Source: Paenibacillaceae bacterium
Lineage (GTDB): Bacteria > Bacillota > Clostridia > Lachnospirales > Lachnospiraceae
Assembly: GCA_015057705.1 (NCBI GenBank)
Contig: SVDU01000012.1
Location: 62,001 to 126,000 of the forward strand
Reading direction: 5' to 3'
Length of the DNA stretch: 64,000 nucleotides
Shown here piece after piece: positions 36,043 through 44,841 of this stretch (its first letter is position 1; the number at the start of each line of letters is the position of its first letter). The notes beneath the pieces are model-generated. The model made no database searches. It was not told the origin of the DNA and worked only from the letters and a program-made list of their open reading frames with translations. Both the position numbers and the translations under genes were made by a program.

Positions 36043-36061
36043 GGCATTTTACCTTCTATTA

Positions 36062-36553
36062 TTACTTCCTGCAGCGTTCTGCAAGACCCTTTAAGAAAAC
36101 TCTGACATAACGGTCCCCACAAACCTTATAATTGCGTTGACCTTCTCTCCTTAACAGAGCACTTAATTCTCCGTTTGACAGTTCTGCTCCCCCGGCTTTA
36201 AAAATTGCAAGCATATCATCACCAGTAAGAGCCAGTGCTATTTTTACCTTCTTCAGAAAAATGTTATTTGCATTTCTATAATCATTAATCATGAAATTCT
36301 TATTATCCCCGGAATCCCCTGGTTTTTCTTCCTTTGCTCCCCGTTTAAAGATAATAAACCCATTTAAAAATGATTCCAGCATACGATAATTACATATTTG
36401 ATTATTCGCATCATTGCCCTCATTGGCTTTCAGCATATCCTGTACATTGGTTTTTGTAAGAACTACTCCGCCCAGTTTAAAAATTTCCACCATATCACTG
36501 TCCTTGATATCCAGTGCATATCTTAATCTCTTCAATATATCAATATTTTCCAT
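36062..36553 (-). CDS. DUF1456 (YehS-like) protein
   Basis: Cytoplasmic protein of 163 residues made of two copies of the DUF1456 repeat. Copy one is about residues 1-72 (ILKRLRYALDIKDSDMVEIF, GVVLTKTNVQDMLK); copy two is about 92-160 (VKIALALTGDDMLAIFKAGG, ELSNGELSALLRREG). Function unknown; the family is widespread in bacteria. It has its own gap on both sides and no clear operon partner. Confidence 0.88.
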   Translation of the reverse strand: MENIDILKRLRYALDIKDSDMVEIFKLGGVVLTKTNVQDMLKANEGNDANNQICNYRMLESFLNGFIIFKRGAKEEKPGDSGDNKNFMINDYRNANNIFLKKVKIALALTGDDMLAIFKAGGAELSNGELSALLRREGQRNYKVCGDRYVRVFLKGLAERCRK

Positions 36554-36606
36554 AGGAACCCCTTTTGTGTTTCATTTTATTATTTTAGCTTTACTATAAC
36601 ACGCCG

Positions 36607-38058
36607 TTAATATTTATCCAATGCTTTTGTTACCTTTAATTGTTTCCCGTTGATCGGGGTGTGGCTCATGGTTTCCAGCACCATGGGGCCTTTTCCATTT
36701 AATATCTCCACATAGGTAAGGGTATCCTGTATTGTTATGATTCCGATATCTTCCGCCGACATGTTTTCTAAATTGGACAGTACTCCTACGAAGTTGGTTG
36801 CCCTTAATTTCTTTTTCTTACCACCATTAAACCTCAGTTTCATAATGCCTTTGTTTAACTGATCGCTTTTTAACTGTTTAATCTCAGGCGCTGCTTTTAA
36901 CTTTTTATCAAAATTATGCCTTGCCTGGGATACCTCTGTTTTTTCATATCCTGCCCGCTCCCGAATGGGAAATCCGATGAATTCTTCAATCTGCCGTACG
37001 AAACGCGCCTGTGAGGAAGTTGCCAGCGAAACTGCATTTCCTTTCCGCCCGGCTCGACCAGTCCTCCCCGTCCGGTGGACATAGGTTTCCGCTTCCAAAG
37101 GAATATCATAGTTAATTACGAGGGATATGTCATCCACATCAATCCCCCTGGCTGCAACATCCGTAGCCACCAGATACCGGTACTGCCCTCTTTTAAACCG
37201 CCTTATTGCAGAGATCCGATCTGTCTGTTCCATGCCGCCATGAAGCTTCTGGGGGTGGTAATCCATCTGTTTTAGCCGCTCCCATACAAGATCTACCCGG
37301 TCTTTCGTGCTGCAAAAGATGATACAGCTGTCCGGATTCTCCATAATTGTAATATCCGTAAGCAATTCAAATTTTTCTTCCTCAGAAGTTAGAAAAAGAG
37401 AGTGATCGATATCTGCTTCCGCGTTACTATCCTCATGAATATCGATCTGAACCGGCGCCTTGTGCTCACTTAGTGATAACTCTTTTATCTCCTGAGGCAT
37501 TGTGGCTGAAAACAGCATGGTGACTCTGTCTTCTGGCAGTTCTTTTATAATTTCTTCCACCTGATCGATGAATCCCATATCTAACATCCGGTCAGCTTCA
37601 TCGATCACCAGACAGCTGATCCTGCTTAAAGGCAGAGTCCCTTTTCTGATGTGATCCATCACCCGGCCAGGAGTTCCCACTGCCACGTGGGTTTTTTGCT
37701 TTAATTCTGTTTTTTCAATGGAAAATGGGTGACCGCCATAGATTGCTGCCGCCTTTATACGTTTGAATCTGCCAATATGGGTGAAATCCTCTTTCACCTG
37801 AACCGCCAGCTCCCTGGTAGGTGTGAGAATCAGTGCCTGGGGTTTGTTTTCCAGCCAGTCAATCATCTCGCAAATAGGAATTGCATAGGCAGCGGTTTTC
37901 CCGCTGCCTGTCTTAGCTTTCACAATAAGGTCTTTTTTTTCTAATGCCTTTGGAATCACACGTTCCTGAACTTCCGTTGGTATTTTATAATCCAAAACGC
38001 ATAGTGCCTTTTGAATATCGTCGCTCAAAGAAAAACTGCTGAAATTGTTATGAATCAT
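36607..38058 (-). CDS. dbpA: DEAD-box RNA helicase, DbpA type
   Basis: ATP-dependent RNA helicase of 483 residues with all core motifs: Q-motif region, Walker [19 protein letters not shown] ([13 protein letters not shown]), SAT (LFSATMP), then the second RecA lobe with ARGIDV and [10 protein letters not shown]. The C-terminus (about 405-483, [19 protein letters not shown]) matches the DbpA RNA-binding domain that recognises hairpin 92 of 23S rRNA, so a role in 50S assembly is likely. ATG 38058 is chosen because AGAGGA precedes it; the longer frame adds 12 residues without a ribosome binding site. Confidence 0.9.
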   Translation of the reverse strand: MIHNNFSSFSLSDDIQKALCVLDYKIPTEVQERVIPKALEKKDLIVKAKTGSGKTAAYAIPICEMIDWLENKPQALILTPTRELAVQVKEDFTHIGRFKRIKAAAIYGGHPFSIEKTELKQKTHVAVGTPGRVMDHIRKGTLPLSRISCLVIDEADRMLDMGFIDQVEEIIKELPEDRVTMLFSATMPQEIKELSLSEHKAPVQIDIHEDSNAEADIDHSLFLTSEEEKFELLTDITIMENPDSCIIFCSTKDRVDLVWERLKQMDYHPQKLHGGMEQTDRISAIRRFKRGQYRYLVATDVAARGIDVDDISLVINYDIPLEAETYVHRTGRTGRAGRKGNAVSLATSSQARFVRQIEEFIGFPIRERAGYEKTEVSQARHNFDKKLKAAPEIKQLKSDQLNKGIMKLRFNGGKKKKLRATNFVGVLSNLENMSAEDIGIITIQDTLTYVEILNGKGPMVLETMSHTPINGKQLKVTKALDKY

Positions 38059-38280
38059 TATTGTCCTCTCATTCCGATAATACGGTGCAGTCACATACGT
38101 TCAGGACTGCATGTAACATTCTATCATCTTACAGGGGAACTAACAACTGCAACTTGATTCCATTGCTGTTTTTTTAGCTTTCGTTATTCTCAAAAAAGAA
38201 AGCCTTAATAAAAAATCTGTATTACAGCCTTTTATATGGTACAATCCCTATAGAGTAAAAATGAAAGCAGGAATCTAAAT

Positions 38281-39217
38281 TTGAAATCAAATAAAAAGAT
38301 ATTTATTATTGTACCTTTATCAGTTTTATGTCTTATTTGCGCCTATTACGTCATAACCACAAAATTTATAAATTCCAATAATAATTCTGTTTCTGCAGAA
38401 AAACCTCCCAGCACATCGACAGAACAGGTAGAGGTTCATTCTGCTTCAGAATCTGCCGCGCCAGATTCTGCCGTGCCGGAATCCACTACCGGAACACCTG
38501 TGGAATCTACCGAAGAAACGACTGGAGATACGTCAGAGATTCAAGATATCATTAGTGACCAGACTACAAGCGTATTTGACGGAGCAGTTGGCGAACAGAA
38601 TATTGGGATGGCGATCTATAGAAACGGCAGCGAATTAACAGCTACTTTTTTTACAGCGAATGAAGAAGATCCTGAAATCAAATTACTTGGCACACTGAAT
38701 AGGAATACCTCCTCTTTTCTATTAACCAGTGAGGACGGCAGTATCCACCTTTGAAGGATCTTTAAGCCCAGATACGTCAAAAGGCGACCGATTGACAGGC
38801 TTGTTTAAAAATACTAAGGATCAATCAGAAACTGAATTCCACTTAACCCTGTCTCATTCAGTCGGCAGCCCCCTTGAGGGACGTTATCCCCTTGTTAATG
38901 CAGATGCAGCAGATGTTGAAAATTTTGCAAGACAAATAAAGTTGAACATTATGGAAGATAAAAGACAGGAGTTTGCAGATCTCATCAATTATCCAATCAA
39001 CGTAACCTTAAATAATAAGAAAACAAGCATTCATTCTTCTGAGGAATTTATTCAGCACTATAACGATATTATTACTTCCGATTTTAAAAATAAGTTATCA
39101 GACAGCTATACCAAATATCTTTTTAGCACTAGTATGGGAGTAATGCTTGGAAATGGTGAAATATGGTTTGATAAATTTAATGATCAGGGATTTAGAATTT
39201 ATGCCATAAATAATTAA
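38281..39217 (+). pseudogene. Frameshifted secreted/membrane-anchored protein gene
   Basis: Two overlapping frames together encode one protein. The first (38281-38754, TTG start with AGGA upstream) gives an N-terminal membrane helix, a Ser/Thr/Glu/Pro-rich linker and a beta-rich domain ending EDGSIHL, then a stop. The second frame continues at about 38747 with FEGSLSPDTSKGDR. Removing one T from CCTTTGAAGG joins them as GSIHLEGSLSP without disruption. The combined product would be about 311 residues and exported. Both halves remain otherwise open, so the frameshift is recent or is a sequencing error. Family not recognised. Confidence 0.75.
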
Positions 39218-39234
39218 ATAGGAACGCCATAAAT

Positions 39235-39273
39235 AATAAGCACCCTGCCATCATCTGGAACAGGGTGCTTATT
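39235..39273. terminator. Bidirectional terminator between convergent genes
   Basis: A perfect 13-bp stem, AATAAGCACCCTG (39235-39247) with CAGGGTGCTTATT (39261-39273) and a 13-base loop, has A/T tracts on both sides. It serves the plus-strand pseudogene and the convergent glycoside hydrolase gene. Confidence 0.8.
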
Positions 39274-39284
39274 AAATTTGTCTC

Positions 39285-41021
39285 TTATGGAGCTGTAATC
39301 TGCCACTGCTGATTATACCCGTTGTTGCTGCTCCACTGAATTACATTTCCGCCATCATCTACAGAGCCTTTCTCCACATCCAGAAGCTTTTTGCTGTTAC
39401 CATTTACAAGATTGTAATAGCCATTTCCCAGATCGATTAAATTCCATCTCTGGTTATTCTGTCCGTTGTCCGTCCACTGGATCACGTCTGCCCCGTCTGC
39501 AGTGGAACTCTTATAAACATCCAGAACCTTACCGCTCTTTGCATTGCTCAGTTTGTATCCGTTTCCTGTATTGGTGATAATCCATTTCTGATTACTCTGA
39601 CCGCTATAGCCCCACTGAATCACATCTGCTCCGTCTGCGGTTGATCCGTTGGTCACATCCAGGGCTTTCCCGCTGCCCCTGTTGATCAGTTTATAAGTCC
39701 CACCAGAAACAATTCCCGTATTGGTTCCGGTACCAGGAGTAATATAGATCCGATAACCGGAGCTATTGTTGCAGCCAGATACAGTAACGGTTAATTGCCC
39801 GTTTACTACCGGATAATTGGTTGTAGACAGAACCACCGGTCCTCTGGATACAGTATCTTTGCTCACCCAGTCGATCTTCTCAATTTTCACTGTTGCAGAA
39901 GAGCCGATAAAGGAAGGTATGTTTTTAAAGGTTGTATTGACAGTTCCGTCACCAGGACCTCCAAAAATAAAGCTTACGTATTTCCCATTAGAATCAACGC
40001 AGGCTGCTCCATCCACCAGATCACTGTCATCGTTTGGGGGTGTAACATAAACCATGTTTCCGGTCATATCTCCGTACCATTTATAAAAATACCAGCCTGC
40101 ACCTTTTTCCGTATTGGTTGCAAGGAGACTGCCAAGTCTTCCGGGAGTGGGTACAAACCACCATGTAATACAGGCACTTTCAATTTTGTGGCGCTCAAAT
40201 TTTGCGATAAAACGAGCAGAAGAACCTGGCTGACCTTCCAGATTATGATCTGGATCGCAGTATTCATTGATGCTGATTGGCAGCGGTGCGATACCAAGGG
40301 AAGACTCTAATGCCCGGTATGCTCTGATATTGGGTGCAATTGTCTTCGGTCCGCCAGACAGTTCATGCCAGCTCATGATATCCGGAATGCAATTATTTGC
40401 TTTACAATAGGTCAGGAACTCTTTCATGCGGGAATTGTTGTAATAGCTTTCACAGGGTCCTATAATTTTGGCACCTGGATCATTGGCACGGATTACATCA
40501 TAGGTCTGCTTCCACATGTCGTTAAAACTTCCGTTAGACGTATTCCAGGTTCCTCCCGGCTCATTCCAGATTTCATAACCATAATAATTATTGCGGCCAG
40601 ATGCTTTCTTATCCTTAATAAATGATTTCACCTGATTGAGCCAGCTGGTCATTCCCGGCCACCGGTAAGGCCAGCCTGGAAGCATATCTGCCAGATCAAT
40701 GGATACTCTGGCACTGGGCACTGATGAAAGCTTCTGGGAAACCAGGATTGCATCCCCGAAGGGATGCTGGTTACCGTTTCCGCCCCTGGCGGGATTTCGT
40801 AAAACATAGGGATTTAATGGCGCTACAAGACCATTTACATCTGCCGGAATACTCTCCGTCATTCCATACAGAGATCCATTGGCACAATGAGTTACTTCTC
40901 TGAGTACATTGGCACAGTCTACTGTCATTGAATTTGCTGCCAGTGCCGGTATTTCCGGCATCATGGATAATACAAGCATAACACTGAGTACAAAGGCCAA
41001 CACTCTTTTCATTTTCAACAT
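39285..41021 (-). CDS. Secreted clan A glycoside hydrolase with ricin-type beta-trefoil
   Basis: Exported enzyme of 578 residues. A signal peptide (1-28, ending IPALAA) precedes a (beta/alpha)8-type catalytic domain with the clan A acid/base motif YEIWNEP and a candidate nucleophile in ISINEYCDP. The last 130 residues form a ricin-type beta-trefoil (CBM13) with three NQ(K/R/Q)W repeats. The catalytic part resembles GH39-like xylan- or xyloside-active enzymes, but I cannot fix the family. AGGAGG precedes the ATG. It probably releases sugars outside the cell for the nearby importers (inference). Confidence 0.82.
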   Translation of the reverse strand: MLKMKRVLAFVLSVMLVLSMMPEIPALAANSMTVDCANVLREVTHCANGSLYGMTESIPADVNGLVAPLNPYVLRNPARGGNGNQHPFGDAILVSQKLSSVPSARVSIDLADMLPGWPYRWPGMTSWLNQVKSFIKDKKASGRNNYYGYEIWNEPGGTWNTSNGSFNDMWKQTYDVIRANDPGAKIIGPCESYYNNSRMKEFLTYCKANNCIPDIMSWHELSGGPKTIAPNIRAYRALESSLGIAPLPISINEYCDPDHNLEGQPGSSARFIAKFERHKIESACITWWFVPTPGRLGSLLATNTEKGAGWYFYKWYGDMTGNMVYVTPPNDDSDLVDGAACVDSNGKYVSFIFGGPGDGTVNTTFKNIPSFIGSSATVKIEKIDWVSKDTVSRGPVVLSTTNYPVVNGQLTVTVSGCNNSSGYRIYITPGTGTNTGIVSGGTYKLINRGSGKALDVTNGSTADGADVIQWGYSGQSNQKWIITNTGNGYKLSNAKSGKVLDVYKSSTADGADVIQWTDNGQNNQRWNLIDLGNGYYNLVNGNSKKLLDVEKGSVDDGGNVIQWSSNNGYNQQWQITAP

Positions 41022-41093
41022 ACATACTCCTCCTTCATTTTCTGCTTGAATGCATTCGCTCTATAGAAAATGAAATAAGTTGAAAATGTAAAC

Positions 41094-41112
41094 TAAAATC
41101 ATGTTGATTTTA
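41094..41112 (-). other. AT-rich hairpin over the diguanylate cyclase stop codon
   Basis: TAAAATCA and TGATTTTA pair across a 3-base loop, and the stem contains the stop codon of the upstream gene. Minus-strand sequence after it is T-rich. It could be a weak terminator before the ricin-domain gene. Confidence 0.3.
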
Positions 41113-42210
41113 CATATCATCTCCATAAATAACTGTTTTGTTCTTACCGGTGGACTTGGCCTGATACATAGCCTGGTCAGCAATATGAAATAAATCCCTG
41201 GGTTTACATTCTCTCTGAGAGGTCTCTGAAATACCGCAGCTAAACGTAATGCTTCCATGTTCAAAAAACTCAAACTGATGGGTTTCAAATATACGCTGTA
41301 TATCTTCCACTAAAAATTTGGCCTCTTTCGATGATTTGTTTGGGAAAATAATAGAAAATTCCTCTCCCCCATAGCGGCATACCTGACCCATAGCCGAGCA
41401 GTGAGCCCGAAGAAGCTGGGATAAATAAATTAAAACTGTATTTCCATTGTCATGTCCCCAGGTGTCATTGACCCTTTTGAAATTATCAATATCAATTACT
41501 GCCACTGTCAGTGGAAATTGTTCTTTTTCGATTGCCATAGATAACAGATTGAAAAAAGTACTCATGTTATATAAATTTGTCAACGGATCATATTTTAACT
41601 GTTCCTCAAGCTGGGACTGTTTGATAAAGCTTTCTTTTATCAGCATGTTTTTTTCGTATTCCAGCCGAAAGAGATATCTTGCTATAAAATAAGAGCTTAT
41701 GAGCAGATCCAGGGTGATAAACAAATCAACATATAGCAGTTTATCACCTGTTCTGCCGTCAATGGAGGCGAAATAAGTACTGATGCATATGAGAAAAAAA
41801 GATATAACCGTAATGTTTTTTGTCATTTTTTTATCCGAAAACATAATGGTTATGTAAACAGGGAAACAAAGACTGCAGGGAAGAACTGCGTAAACATTAT
41901 GCACACTGGACATAACAAAACAAATTCCAGTAAGCGTCAAAACTGAAATATAGTTTTTAGACTGTTCCGAAATATTACCAGATTCTACTTTTATTTTACC
42001 AAGTATACATATGGCAAAGTTCAGGGAAGAGGGCAATACAATATACAGCAACAGGTATGGTACAGAATCCAGTTTTATCATTCCTGGATACTTTACCATA
42101 AGTAGATACGACATAACGATTTCTATTACCAAATTTACAGAAGAAATAAAAAACGCTATCTGAATAAATGACTTTCTCCATTTTTCATACAATGTGCCAA
42201 ATTTGTCCAT
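41110..42210 (-). CDS. Membrane diguanylate cyclase (GGDEF domain)
   Basis: Makes cyclic di-GMP from two GTP. The 366-residue chain has about six membrane helices in residues 15-180, a short linker, and a GGDEF domain from DPLTNLYN (208-215) to the active-site GGEEF (281-285). The position that usually carries the RxxD product-inhibition site reads SAMG (272-275), so feedback inhibition is probably absent. A good promoter lies 30 bases upstream. No sensor domain beyond the membrane region is recognised. Confidence 0.92.
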   Translation of the reverse strand: MDKFGTLYEKWRKSFIQIAFFISSVNLVIEIVMSYLLMVKYPGMIKLDSVPYLLLYIVLPSSLNFAICILGKIKVESGNISEQSKNYISVLTLTGICFVMSSVHNVYAVLPCSLCFPVYITIMFSDKKMTKNITVISFFLICISTYFASIDGRTGDKLLYVDLFITLDLLISSYFIARYLFRLEYEKNMLIKESFIKQSQLEEQLKYDPLTNLYNMSTFFNLLSMAIEKEQFPLTVAVIDIDNFKRVNDTWGHDNGNTVLIYLSQLLRAHCSAMGQVCRYGGEEFSIIFPNKSSKEAKFLVEDIQRIFETHQFEFFEHGSITFSCGISETSQRECKPRDLFHIADQAMYQAKSTGKNKTVIYGDDM

Positions 42211-42239
42211 AATTATTCCCCTCAGGTGTTTTGCTTATT

Positions 42240-42268
42240 ATTGTATGTCGTCAGAGGAAATGTTTCAA
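42240..42268 (-). promoter_or_regulatory. Promoter of the diguanylate cyclase gene
   Basis: Minus strand TTGAAA (42263-42268), 17-base spacer, TACAAT (42240-42245), 30 bases before the start codon. Confidence 0.6.
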
Positions 42269-42314
42269 CAAAAATTTCTATAATATGACAAATCGTAAAA
42301 TATTTTCGTAACAA

Positions 42315-43388
42315 TTATTTAAACAACCTGATTGTATTTGTATCATTTAAATGGCAAAGCAGGGAAAAAAATATAGGGAAGCTGATCATTCCTATAATCC
42401 CAAAAAGCTGCGCTCCAACAAACATGCTCACCAGGTCTACAATTGGGTGCAAACCTATTTGACTGCCCACAATTTTAGGTTCCAAAATGTTACGGATCAC
42501 TGTAATAAACAGATACACCAGAAGCAGCCCCAAGGCTAACGGACCATTTCCCTCAATAGCCTCGATCACCATCCATGGCAGCATAATCCCTCCGGTTCCA
42601 AGCACTGGAAGAATGTCAAAAACAGAGATTGCGAAAGCGATTAATATTGCATTTGACACACCGATGATGGTAAGTCCAACGGACAACTCCACAAATGTAA
42701 CAGCCATAATAAGGGCGTAGGATCGGATGTATACAAACAGGATATCTACCACGTATTCCTTTATTTGAAACAATAAACTGACTGCCTTATCAGATAACTG
42801 GCGGGCTATAAATTCAACCATAAGATCGTAATCTCCTGCAATAAAGAAGGTTGAAATAATCATTAGCAGGATTTTGACAAATATTCCAGGCAGCAGGGAG
42901 GCGTATCCGGTAAGTGTCTCCACGATCCTGACGGATAAGCTGGTAATGAGTTCGCCCACAGACTGAACAAACTGGGCAAACAAGCCATTAAGAGTTTTTA
43001 CAAACGCAACATCCATACGGGAAACCGTATGCTCAATCCCTTTAAAAAAGTAACCAAGAAAAGGTTCCATCTGGTTCGTATAAATTGACGGCAATACCAT
43101 AACCATATCTACGGTAACCGTCACCAGCTTAATTCCAACCAGGGCGATCAGGATACCTGCCGTACTGTAAAATACCAGAACCAGGACCATGGCAATCAGC
43201 TTATAAGGAAGCTTTGTTTTCCCAGCTATCCATTTTGCCGGTATTTTTAAGATGTAAGCGATTAAAAATGCTGCTAAAAATGGAGAAACCAGCCCCAATG
43301 CATATCGGATGGTAATGGTCACTAACAAAATAATCAATCCACAGTAAATCAGATTGACTATAAATCGTTTTTGTTTTTCGTAGTCCAT
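42315..43388 (-). CDS. AI-2E family transporter
   Basis: Membrane protein of 357 residues with about eight helices and the AI-2E (UPF0118) features VFDILPVLGTGGIMLPW and LVSMFVGAQLFG near the C-terminus. Family members include the putative autoinducer-2 exporter TqsA and Na+/H+-linked transporters, so the substrate is not known. It follows the acyltransferase gene after 25 bases and may be co-transcribed with it. Confidence 0.9.
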   Translation of the reverse strand: MDYEKQKRFIVNLIYCGLIILLVTITIRYALGLVSPFLAAFLIAYILKIPAKWIAGKTKLPYKLIAMVLVLVFYSTAGILIALVGIKLVTVTVDMVMVLPSIYTNQMEPFLGYFFKGIEHTVSRMDVAFVKTLNGLFAQFVQSVGELITSLSVRIVETLTGYASLLPGIFVKILLMIISTFFIAGDYDLMVEFIARQLSDKAVSLLFQIKEYVVDILFVYIRSYALIMAVTFVELSVGLTIIGVSNAILIAFAISVFDILPVLGTGGIMLPWMVIEAIEGNGPLALGLLLVYLFITVIRNILEPKIVGSQIGLHPIVDLVSMFVGAQLFGIIGMISFPIFFSLLCHLNDTNTIRLFK

Positions 43389-43413
43389 ATGTTTCCTTTT
43401 CCCATTGCATCAA

Positions 43414-44682
43414 TTAATTATAGTTACGATTCAATTTAATAACAACCTTATCAAGAAAAGCAGATATGGTATCCCGGTCAGCCCGGGAGCCAAAAAGATT
43501 GACACTCAGTACGGGATTATTATCAAAAGTAGAAACCGCAAGCTGAAAATAGGGGCTGTACTTCACGGAGCCAGTCATATAAGCTTTTGTGATCTGCAAC
43601 TCATCAAAGTAAAACTGTTCTTTATCAATGATTCCAATATTTGTAAAGGCAATCAACGCATTATCAAAGCTTTTATTTACAATACTTTCTGCCAGCTTAT
43701 ATGGCAATACATCATATACTTTTTCCATCACCAACATACTTTTTATACAGGCGATACTGGATTTTTCTTTCTTCATACGATCCCTGACTTTTAAAAGAGT
43801 ATCTTCGAAAGATGCTCCTATATCGGACCCGATGTCACAGGAAAGATTGGTACAGAGATTACAGATCCCTTCTGCTTTATGATCAGGTAAATATTTTCTT
43901 AAGTCAACCGTACTGGGAATTGCAAATACATAACCAAATGTTTCATATAGAGTGCGGATATATGCTGTAAGAATCATATCATTTATGGTAGCATCATGAT
44001 TCCTGGCATATTCTTTCAGATTCAGAAAAACTTCTTTAGGAATGCTTCTGATCTCAATAAAGGGATTGCTTAAATCTCCCTCCAGTTTTAACTTGGCAGG
44101 ATCATGAGTAGACATGTCATTCTTACTTAATAAAATTTTTATTCTGTCTTTCCATGAAAACCTCCCGGTGATCTGGGATAATCTTCTGCTTCCCAATGCA
44201 GAAGGATAATAATCTGCATCTTCCCTCATCTTGTTGTAAATGCCGCTTAGAAGATACATATAGTCTTTAAATCCTGCTGCATCACACAGCATATGGTTCA
44301 TTATTATGATAAGGGTATCCGTGTTTGTATCCCGGATCACCCCCAGCTTTATCTGAGGTCCTGTTGGTGTAATAAGCTCTGAAACAAGGAACTGATTCAC
44401 GGCCGTCTCAACGTCTTCTGTTTCAATCAAAGTCAGCATTTCTTTGGTGGTATTGCTGCAATACTCCCAATATGGACGTCTTTTGGCCTCAATAAAACGG
44501 CTTTTGAGCAAAGGGAACGCTTCTGCTGACAGATCAACGGATTTCTGCAGCCGAATCATATCTAATTTACCATCAAATGATGCAAGGAAATGTAAGGTAT
44601 GATCATTTATCTTCTTGATTTGAAACAGATGCTGTAAGCTGTCCCATGCTTCAACTTTATACCGGACATGCGATTCCTTCAT
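43414..44682 (-). CDS. Condensation-like acyltransferase (HxxxD superfamily)
   Basis: Stand-alone acyltransferase of 422 residues. The active-site motif NHMLCDAAG (HxxxD) lies near residue 140, and the N-terminus aligns with the SSxxxxHF-type start of condensation and alcohol-acetyltransferase enzymes. Such enzymes acylate amines or alcohols using CoA or carrier-bound acyl groups; the substrate is unknown. ATG 44682 is chosen because AAGGTG lies eight bases upstream; a GTG three codons earlier is also in frame. It lies between the MalT-like regulator and AI-2E genes, near an ABC-2 exporter. Confidence 0.75.
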   Translation of the reverse strand: MKESHVRYKVEAWDSLQHLFQIKKINDHTLHFLASFDGKLDMIRLQKSVDLSAEAFPLLKSRFIEAKRRPYWEYCSNTTKEMLTLIETEDVETAVNQFLVSELITPTGPQIKLGVIRDTNTDTLIIIMNHMLCDAAGFKDYMYLLSGIYNKMREDADYYPSALGSRRLSQITGRFSWKDRIKILLSKNDMSTHDPAKLKLEGDLSNPFIEIRSIPKEVFLNLKEYARNHDATINDMILTAYIRTLYETFGYVFAIPSTVDLRKYLPDHKAEGICNLCTNLSCDIGSDIGASFEDTLLKVRDRMKKEKSSIACIKSMLVMEKVYDVLPYKLAESIVNKSFDNALIAFTNIGIIDKEQFYFDELQITKAYMTGSVKYSPYFQLAVSTFDNNPVLSVNLFGSRADRDTISAFLDKVVIKLNRNYN

Positions 44683-44841
44683 TGCCGTCACCTTATAATT
44701 TTCCTTCCATCGGACTTCCTATATTTGTATATGCTCTTTTTCCTGATTATACCACGTAATTTGAGTTCTGCACCTATATTCTTACATTTCTTCGGGACAT
44801 ACCATGCCAAGCAGGCCACAGGCATCCAAAATGACCTGTTG

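Noticed and set aside
39795-40310. Plus-strand frame of 171 residues
   Set aside because: It is the antisense shadow of the secreted glycoside hydrolase, which has signal peptide, catalytic motifs and ricin repeats.
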